A DNA stretch of 64,000 nucleotides from Devosia chinhatensis. Lineage in GTDB: Bacteria > Pseudomonadota > Alphaproteobacteria > Rhizobiales > Devosiaceae. The notes below the pieces were generated by a model. That model saw only the letters and a list, made by a program, of their open reading frames with translations, was not told where the DNA came from and searched no databases. The stretch is taken from positions 372,001 through 436,000 of the forward strand of contig NZ_JZEY01000061.1 of assembly GCF_000969445.1 (NCBI RefSeq), given 5' to 3'. The stretch's first letter is position 1; each line of letters starts with the position of its first letter. Shown here piece by piece: positions 37,199 to 46,395 of the stretch. The position numbers and the translations under genes were made by a program.

Positions 37199-38065
37199 TC
37201 AGTCGACGAGCTCGGCGCTGAAGGCGTAGCGGGCCGACGCCCCGGCGGGCAATTGCACCGAATAGGGCCGCGCCGCCAGATCGTCGGTCCCTCCCACTTC
37301 TGCGGCCGTACCGTGCCAGGGCTCGAGGCAGACAAACCGCGCGCCCGGCTTGCTCCACAGCGCCAGGTTGGGCAGGTTTTCCCAGGTGAAATGGATGGCT
37401 GGCCCAGCCTTGGGACCATAGCGAAGACCCGCGCCTGCACCTTGCGGAAAGATCATGGCATCGCTCTCGAACAGACTGGCATCCAGCGCCAGCTCGCCGC
37501 CGTGGAACGGCGATGCCTGTTCCTGCGGATCGATCAGGCCACCGGATAGCCTGCGCAATTGGGGATCGGCGCCATTGTCGAGCGTGATCCAGTGCGGCGC
37601 GGTGCCCGAGCCGGGCAAGGGCCAGGCAAAGGCCGGATGAAAGCCGATGCCATAGGGCATGATCGCATCGCCCAGATTGGTAACCTCGGCCGCGACGGTC
37701 ACGCAGCGCCCCGAGATCTTGTGTTCCACATCGAGCCGGAATTCGAACGGATAGAGCGCCCGGCTCGCCTCGGAGGCGTCGAGCCGATAGACGCACCGAT
37801 CCGTCTCCTCGACCACCAGGGTAAAATTGCTGCGCCGGGCAAAGCCGTGCTGCCCCATCTGATAGCGCTGCCCGCCGATCGAAACGCTGTCATTGGGCGC
37901 CCGCCCGACCATCGGAAACAGGATTGGCGACCGCCCCGTCCAATAGGCCGCATCGCCATGCCACATCCAGTGCCGGCCATCGCGCGTCTGGATAGACTGC
38001 ATTTCGGCGCCCAATGCGGCCACATCGACCGTGATATCGCCATTACCGATTCGAGTGAGCTGCAT
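37199..38065 (-). CDS. Aldose 1-epimerase-like protein
   Basis: A 288-residue galactose-mutarotase-like beta-sandwich protein. The start MQLTRIGNGDITVDVAALGA, the DGRHWMWHGDAAYWTGRSPI segment, LFPMVGR and the histidine in GQHGFARR are typical. The active-site GIGFHPAFAWPL supplies the second histidine, and LEPWHGTAAEVGG the C-terminal acidic region. This subgroup (YeaD/LacX-like) often acts on phosphorylated or acidic sugars, but the substrate is not known. The ATG at 38065 follows GGGGACGC. The stop is directly adjacent to the convergent HerA-like gene. Confidence 0.82.
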   Translation of the reverse strand: MQLTRIGNGDITVDVAALGAEMQSIQTRDGRHWMWHGDAAYWTGRSPILFPMVGRAPNDSVSIGGQRYQMGQHGFARRSNFTLVVEETDRCVYRLDASEASRALYPFEFRLDVEHKISGRCVTVAAEVTNLGDAIMPYGIGFHPAFAWPLPGSGTAPHWITLDNGADPQLRRLSGGLIDPQEQASPFHGGELALDASLFESDAMIFPQGAGAGLRYGPKAGPAIHFTWENLPNLALWSKPGARFVCLEPWHGTAAEVGGTDDLAARPYSVQLPAGASARYAFSAELVD

Positions 38066-38244
38066 GCGCGTCCCCAGGCGATTCGTTTGTTCGGACCGCA
38101 CTGTACTGACGCCGTGCCTGGGTGAGAACTGCCCAGTACGCTGCGGGGTGAACAAGTTATCAATCGCCAGACTGCTCTCTCGCCGGTCTCGACCATGCCG
38201 GCAGCCCCTTGCCGCGCAGGACCGGCTGCCGCTATCTGCTGGGC

Positions 38245-40689
38245 ATGTCCATGCCACCCCTTCCCATCGATGCTGTCCTGCCGCGTCTTGCCGAGGCCCT
38301 TTCTGCAGCCACGACGGCGGTCCTCGTCGCCCAGCCCGGCGCGGGCAAGACCACCCGCGTGCCGCTGGCCCTGCTCGCCGCCCCCTGGCGTGCCGATGGC
38401 CGTATCATCGTGCTGGAGCCGCGGCGCCTTGCCGCCCGGGCCGCAGCGCGACAGATGGCGCATTTGCTGGGTGAAGATGTCGGCCAGACCGTCGGCTATC
38501 GCGTGCGCATGGAAGCAAAGGTCTCCGCCCGCACCCGCATCGAGGTCGTCACAGAAGGCATCTTCACCCGCATGGTTCTGGACGATCCCGAACTGAACGG
38601 GGTCGCCGCAATCCTCTTCGACGAATTCCATGAACGCAGCCTCGATGCCGATCTGGGCCTGGCCCTGACCCTCGATGCCCGCGCCCTCCGGCCCGACCTG
38701 CGTATCCTGGTCATGTCCGCCACCATCGACGGCGCCCGGATCGCCGCCCTGCTCGGCGACGCCCCTGTGATCGACAGTCCGGGGCGCACCTTCCCGGTGC
38801 AAACCCATTACGCCGAGCCAGATCCGCTGCTTCGCCTCGAGGATCAGGTAACAAGTGCTGTCCTGCGGGCCCTGCGCGAGCATCAGGGCTCGGCGCTCGT
38901 CTTCCTGCCCGGCCAGGGCGAGATCACCCGCACAGCCGAGCGCCTCGCCGGGCGCCTGCCCGCCGATGTCGACCTTGCCCCGCTCTATGGCCAATTGACC
39001 CCCGCCGAGCAGGATCGCGCCATTCAGCCGGCGGCGGCCGGACGCCGCAAGGTCGTCCTGGCCACGTCCATCGCGGAAACCTCCCTCACCATTGAGGGCA
39101 TCACCATCGTCCTCGATAGCGGCTTTCGTCGCATCCCGGTCTACGAGCCGGCCACCGGCATGACCACCCTGGCCACCACGCGCGTGTCGCGCGCCGGGGC
39201 CGATCAACGCCGCGGCCGTGCCGGCCGTACCGCACCGGGCGTGTGCATCCGCCTCTGGAACGAGGGGCAGACCGCTGCGCTTTCCCCCTTCGACGCACCC
39301 GAAATCCTCTCCGCCGACCTTTCCGGCCTCATGCTCGATCTGGCCGCCTGGGGCGTCACCGATCCCGGCCAGTTGGTTTTTCTCGATCCCCCGCCTGCCC
39401 CCGCATGGGCGGAGGCCCGCGCGCTCTTGCTGCGCCTCGGCGCCATCGATCCATCCGGCAGCCTGACGCCGGCTGGTCGCGCCCTGGCGCGATTGCCGCT
39501 TCATCCCCGGCTGGCGCACATGGTCCTTGCCGGCGCCGAAGACGGAGACGCCCAGCGCGCGGCCGAACTCGCGGTTCTGATCGGCGAACGCGGCCTGGGC
39601 GGAGACGACATCGATCTGGGACGCCGGCTCGACCGCTTTGGTCTCGACCGCTCCCGTCGTGCCGAAGATGCCCGTAATCTTGCTCGGCGCTGGGCAAAGC
39701 TGGCAGCCGGCAGGTCGGGTTCAGCCCTTTCGGCCGGGCACCACCTCGCCCGCGCCTTCCCCGATCGGGTGGCCCAATCGGCCGGCGCGCGCGGCCGCTT
39801 CCGGCTCGCCAATGGCCGACAGGCCCAATTGGACGAAACCCATGGCCTGGCCGGCGCCCCCTTCATCGTGGTCGCCGATGTGACCGGCAGCGCCGGACAG
39901 GCGCGCATTCGCGCCGCCGCCGCACTGGAGCAAACCGAGCTCGAAACCCTCTTTTCCGACCGGATCGAGACGACGACCAGCCTCGCTTTCGACCCGACCA
40001 GCAATGCGGTGCGCGCTCGTCGGCAGCGCCGCCTCGACGCCTTGCGCCTTGCCGACGACACCGCGCCCGTCGCCGACTTCGAAACCGCTGCACGCCTGCT
40101 GTCGGAAGCGGCGATGAAGCGCCCCGAGGCCCTGCCCTGGACCAGGGACCAAAAGACGCTGCGGGCGCGCTCGAGCTTTCTCCATCGCCAGGTCGGCGCC
40201 GAATGGCCCGATCTTTCCGACACCGCCCTCGCCGCCGATCCGCACTGGCTCGCCGCTCACCTCCTCGGCGAAACAAGACTATCGGCCATCAAAGCCGATC
40301 ATCTGGGCATGGCGCTCGACAGCGTCCTGCCCTGGGCGCGACGCCAGGATATCGACAGGCTCCTGCCCAGCCATTTCCACGCCCCCTCCGGCTCTCATCT
40401 GCCCATCGATTACGAGGCCGAGAACGGTCCCGCGCTCGAAATCCGCGTCCAGGAACTATTCGGGCTGGATCGCCACCCGAGCATTGCGGGCGGCCGCGTA
40501 CCGCTATTGCTTGTCCTCCTGTCGCCGGCCCATCGCCCCATCCAGACGACGCGCGACCTGCCCGGCTTCTGGCGCGGGTCCTGGAAGGATGTCGCCAAGG
40601 ACCTCAAGGGGCGCTATCCGCGCCATCCCTGGCCCGACGACCCTCTCGCCGCCAACCCCACCAGCCGCGCCAAGCCGCGCGGCACCTGA
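38245..40689 (+). CDS. hrpB: ATP-dependent helicase HrpB
   Basis: An 814-residue DEAH-family helicase. Motifs run in order: Walker A VAQPGAGKTTRVPLALL, EPRRLAARAAARQMA, the DEAH-like box LFDEFHERSLDAD, SATIDGARIA, and the C-terminal lobe with ATSIAETSLTIEGITIVLDS and DQRRGRAGRTAPGVCIRLW. A helicase-associated domain and the HrpB C-terminal region ending in HPWPDDPLAANP complete it. The length fits HrpB (about 810-830). An ATG at 38245 is used; a TTG at 38209 would add 12 unlikely residues. The cellular role of bacterial HrpB is unclear; RNA processing is assumed from the family. Confidence 0.93.
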   Translation: MSMPPLPIDAVLPRLAEALSAATTAVLVAQPGAGKTTRVPLALLAAPWRADGRIIVLEPRRLAARAAARQMAHLLGEDVGQTVGYRVRMEAKVSARTRIEVVTEGIFTRMVLDDPELNGVAAILFDEFHERSLDADLGLALTLDARALRPDLRILVMSATIDGARIAALLGDAPVIDSPGRTFPVQTHYAEPDPLLRLEDQVTSAVLRALREHQGSALVFLPGQGEITRTAERLAGRLPADVDLAPLYGQLTPAEQDRAIQPAAAGRRKVVLATSIAETSLTIEGITIVLDSGFRRIPVYEPATGMTTLATTRVSRAGADQRRGRAGRTAPGVCIRLWNEGQTAALSPFDAPEILSADLSGLMLDLAAWGVTDPGQLVFLDPPPAPAWAEARALLLRLGAIDPSGSLTPAGRALARLPLHPRLAHMVLAGAEDGDAQRAAELAVLIGERGLGGDDIDLGRRLDRFGLDRSRRAEDARNLARRWAKLAAGRSGSALSAGHHLARAFPDRVAQSAGARGRFRLANGRQAQLDETHGLAGAPFIVVADVTGSAGQARIRAAAALEQTELETLFSDRIETTTSLAFDPTSNAVRARRQRRLDALRLADDTAPVADFETAARLLSEAAMKRPEALPWTRDQKTLRARSSFLHRQVGAEWPDLSDTALAADPHWLAAHLLGETRLSAIKADHLGMALDSVLPWARRQDIDRLLPSHFHAPSGSHLPIDYEAENGPALEIRVQELFGLDRHPSIAGGRVPLLLVLLSPAHRPIQTTRDLPGFWRGSWKDVAKDLKGRYPRHPWPDDPLAANPTSRAKPRGT

Positions 40690-40698
40690 TGCCAATAA

Positions 40699-40726
40699 AA
40701 AGCCCCGGACCAAGGTCCGGGGCTTT
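40699..40726. terminator. Bidirectional terminator between hrpB and msrB
   Basis: A long GC stem, AAAGCCCCGGA / TCCGGGGCTTT with loop CCAAGG, sits between two convergent genes. On the minus strand it runs into TTTTTATTGG, and on the plus strand into a short T-run, so it serves msrB best and hrpB as well. Confidence 0.88.
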
Positions 40727-40729
40727 CGG

Positions 40730-41134
40730 TCATTCGGCCGGCGTGAAGTTGAGCGCCACGCCATTGATGCAATAGCGCAATCCGGTGGGCGGGGGCCCGT
40801 CGGGAAACACATGGCCCAGATGACTGCCGCAGCTGGCGCAATGCACTTCCGTGCGCGTCATGCCATAAGAACGGTCCGTCTCCGTCTCCACTGAGCCGGG
40901 AATGGGATCGTTGAAGCTGGGCCAGCCCGTGCCACTCTCGAATTTCAGCGTCGAGGCAAAAAGCGGTGTGTCGCAGCCCGCGCAGGCAAAGGTGCCCTGG
41001 CGCTTTTCATAGAGCAGCGCACAGCTTCCGGGCCGCTCCGTTCCGTGCTCGCGCATGACCTGATATTGCTCGGGGGTCAGCTTCTGGCGCCATTCGGCAT
41101 CGGTCCGCGTGACGGGAAAGGCATGAGCGTCCAT
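40730..41134 (-). CDS. msrB: Peptide-methionine (R)-S-oxide reductase
   Basis: A 134-residue enzyme that reduces methionine-R-sulfoxide in damaged proteins. Two structural zinc pairs are visible (CAGCDTPLF and CASCGSHLG), with the [12 protein letters not shown] segment and the catalytic cysteine in [11 protein letters not shown]. It has no signal peptide, so it is cytosolic. The ATG at 41134 follows AAAGGAGTG. It is a single gene with a strong terminator. Confidence 0.95.
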   Translation of the reverse strand: MDAHAFPVTRTDAEWRQKLTPEQYQVMREHGTERPGSCALLYEKRQGTFACAGCDTPLFASTLKFESGTGWPSFNDPIPGSVETETDRSYGMTRTEVHCASCGSHLGHVFPDGPPPTGLRYCINGVALNFTPAE

Positions 41135-41220
41135 GACATCACTCCTTTGTCGGGCTCGTCTTGGCCCCAGATATAGGCATAGTGCGGCAAACTTCCCAGC
41201 ACTGTTCACAAACCTTTGCC

Positions 41221-41847
41221 ATGACCGATACTTCCGCCCGGATTACCTCCATCGAAGCGCTTGAAGCGCTCTATCTGCCCGCGCCGGCCCCCGCCTCGAC
41301 CACCAAGGTCGCCCATTTTATGACGCCACATTATCGGCGCCTCATCGAGATCAGCCCTTTTGCCGCTTTGGCAACGGTGGGGCCGGAGGGCATCGATTGC
41401 TCGCCACGCGGCGACAAGCCCGGCTTTGTGCGCATTCATGACGACCACACCCTGATGATGCCGGACCGGCGCGGCAATAACCGCATCGACAGCCTGCGTA
41501 ACATCGTGCGCGATTCCCGCTGCGCCTTCTTGTTTCTCATTCCGGGCTCGGGCACCACGATGCGCGTCAACGGGCGCGCTCATCTCTCCATCGACCCGGA
41601 CCTGCTCGAGAGCTTTGCCGTCGAGGACAAGGCCCCGCGCAGCGTCATCGTGCTCGACATCGACGAGCTCTATTTCCAGTGTGCCCGCGCCATCATCCGC
41701 TCCGAACTCTGGAACCCGGACCGCCACGTCGACCCCGCAAGCTTGCCCACGCCCGGAGAAATCCTCGCCTCCATGACCGAAAACCAGGTCGGCGGCGAAG
41801 GCTACGACAAAGCCTGGCCCGAACGCGCCAGACAGACGATGTGGTGA
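41221..41847 (+). CDS. FMN-dependent PPOX-type flavoprotein (MSMEG_1061-like)
   Basis: A 208-residue protein of the pyridoxamine-5'-phosphate-oxidase split-barrel superfamily. The core begins [19 protein letters not shown], with FMN-contact residues in [20 protein letters not shown] and [10 protein letters not shown]. The C-terminal [16 protein letters not shown] and [20 protein letters not shown] match the MSMEG_1061-type family. The exact reaction is unknown. The ATG at 41221 directly starts the [10 protein letters not shown] segment. Confidence 0.85.
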   Translation: MTDTSARITSIEALEALYLPAPAPASTTKVAHFMTPHYRRLIEISPFAALATVGPEGIDCSPRGDKPGFVRIHDDHTLMMPDRRGNNRIDSLRNIVRDSRCAFLFLIPGSGTTMRVNGRAHLSIDPDLLESFAVEDKAPRSVIVLDIDELYFQCARAIIRSELWNPDRHVDPASLPTPGEILASMTENQVGGEGYDKAWPERARQTMW

Positions 41848-42045
41848 TCAACTGCCACGCAGCGCGTCGTCAGATAAGCCGCAAAGCTGGCGCCCCTCGG
41901 AAGCACCATTTGCCTCAGTCTTGGTTTCGGGCGAGTCGAGAACAGGTGTGTCCGAGAACCGGCGCGGAGCGTGCATGAGCACGTGAGCACCGGAAGCGCA
42001 GGACATGCCTGTTTGCAGGTCGTCCGAAATCGAGGATGAGGTGAA

Positions 42046-42120
42046 TGGTGGGAGTAACAAGGATTGAACTTGTGACCCTTCGCGTGTGAAGCGAATGCTC
42101 TCCCGCTGAGCTATACTCCC
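42046..42120 (-). tRNA. tRNA-Val (anticodon CAC)
   Basis: Read on the minus strand: acceptor GGGAGTA pairing with TACTCCC, D-arm GCTC-AGCGGGA-GAGC, anticodon stem TTCGC / GCGAA around loop TTCACAC, T-arm ACAAG-TTCAATC-CTTGT, and an encoded CCA end. The loop gives anticodon CAC for valine codon GTG. Total 75 bases. The second valine tRNA is 42 bases upstream on the same strand. Confidence 0.97.
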
Positions 42121-42162
42121 ACTCCGCATCGCCCCCTATGGAAGCAAGCGGCCGGAAAGAGA

Positions 42163-42237
<75 letters not shown>

Positions 42238-42375
42238 ATCTCTCCGGGCCGGAATTGCCTTGGCTCTTCCGGTGGCGCGGATAGACCACATATCCCGACC
42301 CTTGGTCAAGGGCCTTTGCTGCGATCGTCCGGCAAATTGTTTCCTTGGGGAAAACCTGCGGCGCGTACCGCCGCC

Positions 42376-42735
42376 TCAGGCGGCCAGCAGGCGCTCAACC
42401 TCGTTGACGAGGTCCTTGAGGTGGAACGGCTTGGACAGAACCGAGGCATCCTTGGGCGCATCGCTGTCCGGGTTGAGCGCCACGGCGGCAAAGCCGGTGA
42501 TGAACATGACCTTGAGATCGGGATCGAGTTCGGTGGCGCGCCGGGCCAGTTCGATCCCGTCCATTTCTGGCATAACGATATCGCTGAGCAGCAGCGAGAA
42601 CGGCTCCTCGCGCAGGCGCTCATAGGCGCTCAGCCCATTGTCGAACGACACCACTTCGTAGCCGGCATTCTTGAGAGCCCGCGTCAGGAACTGACGCATG
42701 TCGTTATCGTCTTCCGCGAGCAGGATGCGCTTCAT
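42376..42735 (-). CDS. cpdR: Cell-cycle response regulator CpdR
   Basis: A 119-residue single-domain receiver, nearly the canonical CpdR text: MKRILLAEDDNDMRQFLTRA, the phospho-acceptor Asp in SLLLSDIVMPEMDG (about residue 52), MFITGFAAVALNPDS and the lysine in VLSKPFHLKDLVNEVERLL. In Caulobacter and Rhizobium unphosphorylated CpdR directs ClpXP to degrade CtrA and other cell-cycle proteins, and CckA-ChpT phosphorylate it. The ATG at 42735 begins the canonical sequence; an upstream open frame is not needed. It diverges from the N-formylglutamate amidohydrolase gene. Confidence 0.95.
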   Translation of the reverse strand: MKRILLAEDDNDMRQFLTRALKNAGYEVVSFDNGLSAYERLREEPFSLLLSDIVMPEMDGIELARRATELDPDLKVMFITGFAAVALNPDSDAPKDASVLSKPFHLKDLVNEVERLLAA

Positions 42736-42945
42736 CAATTCAAACCTCGAGGCCGTTCGCAGCAAGTGAGTCGGTATCTGGCGATGTTTATGCCAGTTGA
42801 GCGCTTTCGCAACCGTTAGCGTCGGCCGTTCCGCTCTTTTCACAGCGTTGCGATCCCGCAAAACTGGACAGGCGACCCATTGCCGCGCAACATTGTGACA
42901 AGCAAATCACCGGCGGCCAACGGCTGCCAGAGCGGGGGAGTGGGC

Positions 42946-43842
42946 GTGCGGTCCGACTATTGGGATCAACCGGCGTTCGAAACGATCAGGCCACGGCGCG
43001 TCCTCTCGCCCGTCGTATTCAACTCGCCCCATTCTGGCCGGGTCTATCCGCCGCGCTTCCTGGCCATGACGCGGCTCGACCATCTCTCGATCCGCCAGTC
43101 CGAAGACGCCTTCGTCGATGACTTGTTCGGCCGCGCTCCGCATCTGGGTGCACCGCTTTTGCGGGCGCATTTCCCGCGGGCCTATCTCGATGTCAATCGC
43201 GAGCCCTGGGAGCTCGACCCCACCATGTTCGCCGAACCGCTGTCGGATCGGTTCAACACCACCTCGCCCCGCGTCGCCGCAGGCCTGGGTACACTCGCCC
43301 GGGTGGTGGCGGAGAACAAGCCGATCTATCGCGAGCGGCTGACCCTGGACGACGCCCGCATGCGCATCGAGGGCATCTATCACCCCTATCATGCTGCCCT
43401 GCAGAAGCTGCTGGGCGAGGCCCTGGCCGGCTTCGGCCTGGCAGTGCTGATCGATTGTCATTCCATGCCGCGCATCGGCCGCCACGGCGAACGCGCCACC
43501 CCCGACATCGTACTCGGCGACCGCTATGGCACCACATGCGCGGCCCCGCTGGTCGATCTGGTCGAGACCATCTTCACCTCCGCGGGCCTGCGCGTCGCGC
43601 GCAATCGCCCCTATGCCGGCGGTTTCTGCACCCGCACCTATGGCCGGCCCCAGCATGGGGTGCATGCCCTGCAGATCGAAATCAGTCGCCACCTCTACAT
43701 GAACGAGGCGACACTCGAGAAAAATGCGGGTTTTGACAGCATCAAGGCGCTGCTGGATCGGCTGGTGCAGACCTTGATCGGCATCGACCTCGTCGCCTTG
43801 GCCGGCCATGGCGCCATCGTCGAGCGCGAAGCGGCCGAATAG
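42946..43842 (+). CDS. N-formylglutamate amidohydrolase family protein
   Basis: A 298-residue zinc-type hydrolase. The diagnostic segments are PVVFNSPHSGRVYPPRF, SEDAFVDDLF, LLRAHFPRAYLDVNREPWEL, MRIEGIYHPYHAAL, VLIDCHSMP and HALQIEISRHLYM. The family removes formate from N-formyl-L-glutamate in histidine breakdown, or acts on related N-formyl amino acids; no hut genes are nearby. The start is uncertain: a GTG at 42946 preceded by GGGGGAG is preferred, with a GTG at 42940 or a TTG at 42880 possible. Confidence 0.85.
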   Translation: MRSDYWDQPAFETIRPRRVLSPVVFNSPHSGRVYPPRFLAMTRLDHLSIRQSEDAFVDDLFGRAPHLGAPLLRAHFPRAYLDVNREPWELDPTMFAEPLSDRFNTTSPRVAAGLGTLARVVAENKPIYRERLTLDDARMRIEGIYHPYHAALQKLLGEALAGFGLAVLIDCHSMPRIGRHGERATPDIVLGDRYGTTCAAPLVDLVETIFTSAGLRVARNRPYAGGFCTRTYGRPQHGVHALQIEISRHLYMNEATLEKNAGFDSIKALLDRLVQTLIGIDLVALAGHGAIVEREAAE

Positions 43843-44153
43843 CAGCTTGAACAAAATGGGGCCGCCCCCAAAGACGGCCCCAGTCAAGGGAGGAACGATT
43901 TGTGCCGGGAGCGGGGCCTCAACCGCGACGTCCTGCACAGACCATGCTTCTCAGGGATGAACCCATTTGACTCCGCCAGCAAGCCGGATCGCGGCATTGG
44001 CGCGGAAAGGGGCGATCCTGTTGCAAAAAGGATTCAGGGCCATCCGGGCTTTCCCCAGGCGGGCCGGTCCATTTTCCGCTTCGGTTCTGTCGCGCCGCAG
44101 GCTAAGCGATGGGTCCAGAACAGGCCCTTACTCTTTATCGGACGGCGTGACCC
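43843..44153. other. Gene-free gap with one hairpin
   Basis: A GGGGCCG / CGGCCCC hairpin at 43858-43881, without a T-run, may end transcription of the upstream hydrolase gene. Nothing else is recognisable; no conserved promoter or small gene could be supported. Confidence 0.4.
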
Positions 44154-44945
44154 ATGACCCCCTCGATCGACTTCGCCCAGGTGGAAGCGGTACTTCTTGC
44201 CGCTGCAGATGCCGCTGCAGGCCGCACGTTGCCGCTCTTTCGCACGGGCCTTGCCATCGACAACAAGCTCGAAAGCGGTTTTGACCCGGTCACCGAGGCC
44301 GACAAGAGCGCCGAGACGGCGATCCGCGACATCATCTCTGCCGCCTTTCCCGATCATGCGGTCATCGGCGAGGAATGGGGCGTTTCCGGCACTGGCCCTT
44401 TCAGCTGGATCATCGATCCAGTCGATGGCACGAGAGCCTTCATTTCCGGCGCGCCGGTCTGGGGCACGCTGATCGGCTTTGCAATCGACGGCATTGCCGT
44501 GGCCGGTGTCATGAGCCAGCCCTTCATCGGCGAAACCTTCCTGGCCGTCCCTGGACGCTCGACCTATCGCCGCGGCGGAGAAACCCGGCCCAATCACACC
44601 AGTGGCCAGACCGATCTGGCGGCAGCCCGCATCTTCACCACCACGCCCAACCTCTTCCGGGGCGAACATTGGGCCAAGTGGGAAGCGATCGAGGCCGCAA
44701 CGCGCCTGCAGCGCTTCGGCATGGATTGCTATGGTTATGCCCTGCTTGCCGCCGGCCATGCCGATCTGGTCGTCGAGCCCTACCTCAACACCTATGACAT
44801 TGCTGCGCTCGTGCCGATCATTCGCGAAGCGGGCGGCGCCATCACCTGCTGGGACGGGTCCGAACCCACGGGCGGCGGAAATGTGGTGGCGGCGGCTACG
44901 CCCGCACTGCTCGAACACGCCCTCGACCGCATCAATGCGGCCTGA
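44154..44945 (+). CDS. hisN: Inositol-monophosphatase family phosphatase, probable histidinol-phosphatase HisN
   Basis: A 263-residue magnesium phosphatase. Metal-binding motifs are present in order: FDPVTEADKSAE, the glutamates in IGEEWG, IIDPVDGTRAFISGAPVWGT and the C-terminal TYDIAALVPIIREAGG. The FISGAPVWGTLI and GMDCYGYALLAAGHADLVVE segments match the HisN histidinol-phosphatase subgroup of alphaproteobacteria, which completes histidine synthesis. Other IMPase activities (inositol-1-phosphatase, CysQ) cannot be excluded. The gene stands alone. Confidence 0.85.
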   Translation: MTPSIDFAQVEAVLLAAADAAAGRTLPLFRTGLAIDNKLESGFDPVTEADKSAETAIRDIISAAFPDHAVIGEEWGVSGTGPFSWIIDPVDGTRAFISGAPVWGTLIGFAIDGIAVAGVMSQPFIGETFLAVPGRSTYRRGGETRPNHTSGQTDLAAARIFTTTPNLFRGEHWAKWEAIEAATRLQRFGMDCYGYALLAAGHADLVVEPYLNTYDIAALVPIIREAGGAITCWDGSEPTGGGNVVAAATPALLEHALDRINAA

Positions 44946-44966
44946 CACGGCCGATCGTTCTACCGT

Positions 44967-45941
44967 CTAGCCGCTCTGTTCGGTGATGAAGGCGTCGAAC
45001 GCTGCCAGCACCTGTCCCCTGATCGCATCGGTTTCCATGAACAATTCGTGCCGGCCTCCGGGGATGACCATGTGCCGTCCATTGCGCAGGCGCAGGCCCA
45101 TCTGCTCGATGGCGGGCGTCGAGACGATGCGGTCATGGCCGGCCGCCAGCATCAGCAGCGGGATCTTGACGCTGGCCGGGAAGCTGTCCCTGCCGGCATT
45201 GACCATGGCCCGCATGGCCGAAGCCAGCCAGCGGAACGTCGGCGAGCCGAGATAGAGGCTGTCATCGGCGCGGATCGTCTCCACCATGCGCCGGTAGCGC
45301 AACATGTCAGAGGTCAGGGGATTATCGGGATACATGGCTTCGTCGGGCCGGCGGTCACCGCGTCGGGCCATGGGCAATCGACCCATCCCCACAAAGCTTG
45401 CGGCCTCGGCAAACAGCGCCCAGCGCGGCAGGCTGTGCTCCATATTGTAAAGGCTGATCATCGGCGCCGAGAGAAACACCCGATCGAACATCATCCGGTC
45501 ACGCGTCGTGGCATAAAGGCTGGCCAGCCCGCCCATGGAATGACCCACGAGATAGAAGGGCAGCGGACAATCGGGCAGCAGGATATCGGCGTGAAAACAG
45601 CGCAGGTCGGTCCAGTAATCGTCGAAATGGTCGACATAGCCGAGGCCGGGCTCGCCGATCAGCCGGTCCGAACCGCCCTGGCCCCGCCAGTCGAACGTGG
45701 CCACCGCAAAGCCGCGCCGGCGGAAGTCCTCGACGGTCTCGAAATATTTCTCGATATATTCCGTGCGCCCCTGCACGAGGCAGATTGTGCCCTTTGGGGC
45801 GCCCTTGCCCTTGGGCCAGAGCGCATAGCGCAACCGCACTTTGTCCGACGTGGTGAAATAGCCCACCCGTGCCCCCTCGGGCACCGGGTTTGATGCGGTG
45901 GCGGTCAGTTTCGGTCCATGGGGATCGACTTGGGCGGTCAC
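44967..45941 (-). CDS. Alpha/beta hydrolase, lysophospholipase L2-like
   Basis: A 324-residue Serine hydrolase of the PldB/monoacylglycerol-lipase type. The triad is visible as the nucleophile in LVGHSMGGLASLY, Asp in LAAGHDRIVSTPAIEQ and His in IPGGRHELFME. The start GYFTTSDKVRLRYALWPKG and FDWRGQGGSDR are family marks. The start is a GTG at 45941 preceded by GAGGCCGAGC; an upstream GTG at 46010 lies within the leader terminator hairpin and is unlikely. It probably cleaves lysophospholipids or monoglycerides. The leader contains a structured terminator (separate entry). Confidence 0.82.
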   Translation of the reverse strand: MTAQVDPHGPKLTATASNPVPEGARVGYFTTSDKVRLRYALWPKGKGAPKGTICLVQGRTEYIEKYFETVEDFRRRGFAVATFDWRGQGGSDRLIGEPGLGYVDHFDDYWTDLRCFHADILLPDCPLPFYLVGHSMGGLASLYATTRDRMMFDRVFLSAPMISLYNMEHSLPRWALFAEAASFVGMGRLPMARRGDRRPDEAMYPDNPLTSDMLRYRRMVETIRADDSLYLGSPTFRWLASAMRAMVNAGRDSFPASVKIPLLMLAAGHDRIVSTPAIEQMGLRLRNGRHMVIPGGRHELFMETDAIRGQVLAAFDAFITEQSG

Positions 45942-45987
45942 GCTCGGCCTCGTTTCAAGATACTGGGCGGACCATATCCGGCAGAGG

Positions 45988-46140
45988 TAAAAAGAAAAGC
46001 CGGCAACCACATGGATTGCCGGCTTTCCTGTGTCTGCGGCGCCTTGCGGGGGGCGGATGAAAGCGCCGACAGGATCAGTGAAGTCCGAAACGACGCGTGC
46101 CGCTCTTGTTCACATGACCCCTTTTAGTCCGCCCCGGCTG
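45988..46140 (-). ncRNA. Candidate structured small RNA or attenuated leader
   Basis: On the minus strand a hairpin region closed by CCTGT/ACAGG and CGGCGC/GCGCCG (46027-46073) is followed by an 11-bp terminator stem AAAGCCGGCAA / TTGCCGGCTTT (45996-46026) and TCTTTTTA. No gene lies upstream on this strand to explain a terminator. A 12-codon frame (GTG AAC AAG ... TGA) with AAAGGGG before it precedes the hairpins. It could be a free RNA or a leader controlling the lysophospholipase gene. The 5' end is a guess. Confidence 0.5.
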
Positions 46141-46249
46141 AACCCAGCTGGAGCGCCCCGTTCATCTGCGGTTCATCCGATCGGCAAAGGATCGTCCTCC
46201 CTGTGCTCCATCCTATTTGCGCACGGTTTAAGGTCCACGCCAATGGGCT

Positions 46250-46277
46250 CTTGAACCGCGCAAATCGCCACCTACAT
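46250..46277 (+). promoter_or_regulatory. RpoH (sigma-32) promoter of hsp20
   Basis: CTTGAA (46250-46255), a 15-base spacer and CCTACAT (46271-46277) match the heat-shock promoter pattern of alphaproteobacteria. Transcription would begin near 46285, giving a leader of about 110 bases before hsp20. Confidence 0.75.
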
Positions 46278-46369
46278 CTGTGCTGTCCGCCGGTCATCCG
46301 GGGACCCCGGCCCTGTCCAAATCACGGTTCGCCGCTTTCGGGAACCCTTCGCGACAGAAGCCGAGACCA

Positions 46370-46391
46370 CACGTTGCTCAAGGAGAATGTG
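46370..46391 (+). promoter_or_regulatory. ROSE-like RNA thermometer hairpin
   Basis: CACGTTGCTCAAGGAGAATG folds with the following TG so that the TTGCT motif faces the ribosome site AGGAG. The outer pairs CAC/GTG, G-T and TT/AA close the stem and a G-G apposition follows. ROSE elements of rhizobial Hsp20 genes have this U(U/C)GCU-to-AGGA hairpin just before the start. The hairpin would hide the ribosome site until heating. Confidence 0.65.
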
Positions 46392-46395
46392 ACAA

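Noticed and set aside
37699..39519. A 606-codon minus-strand frame across hrpB and its promoter
   Set aside because: Overlaps HrpB with all helicase motifs on the other strand; no domain in the shadow.
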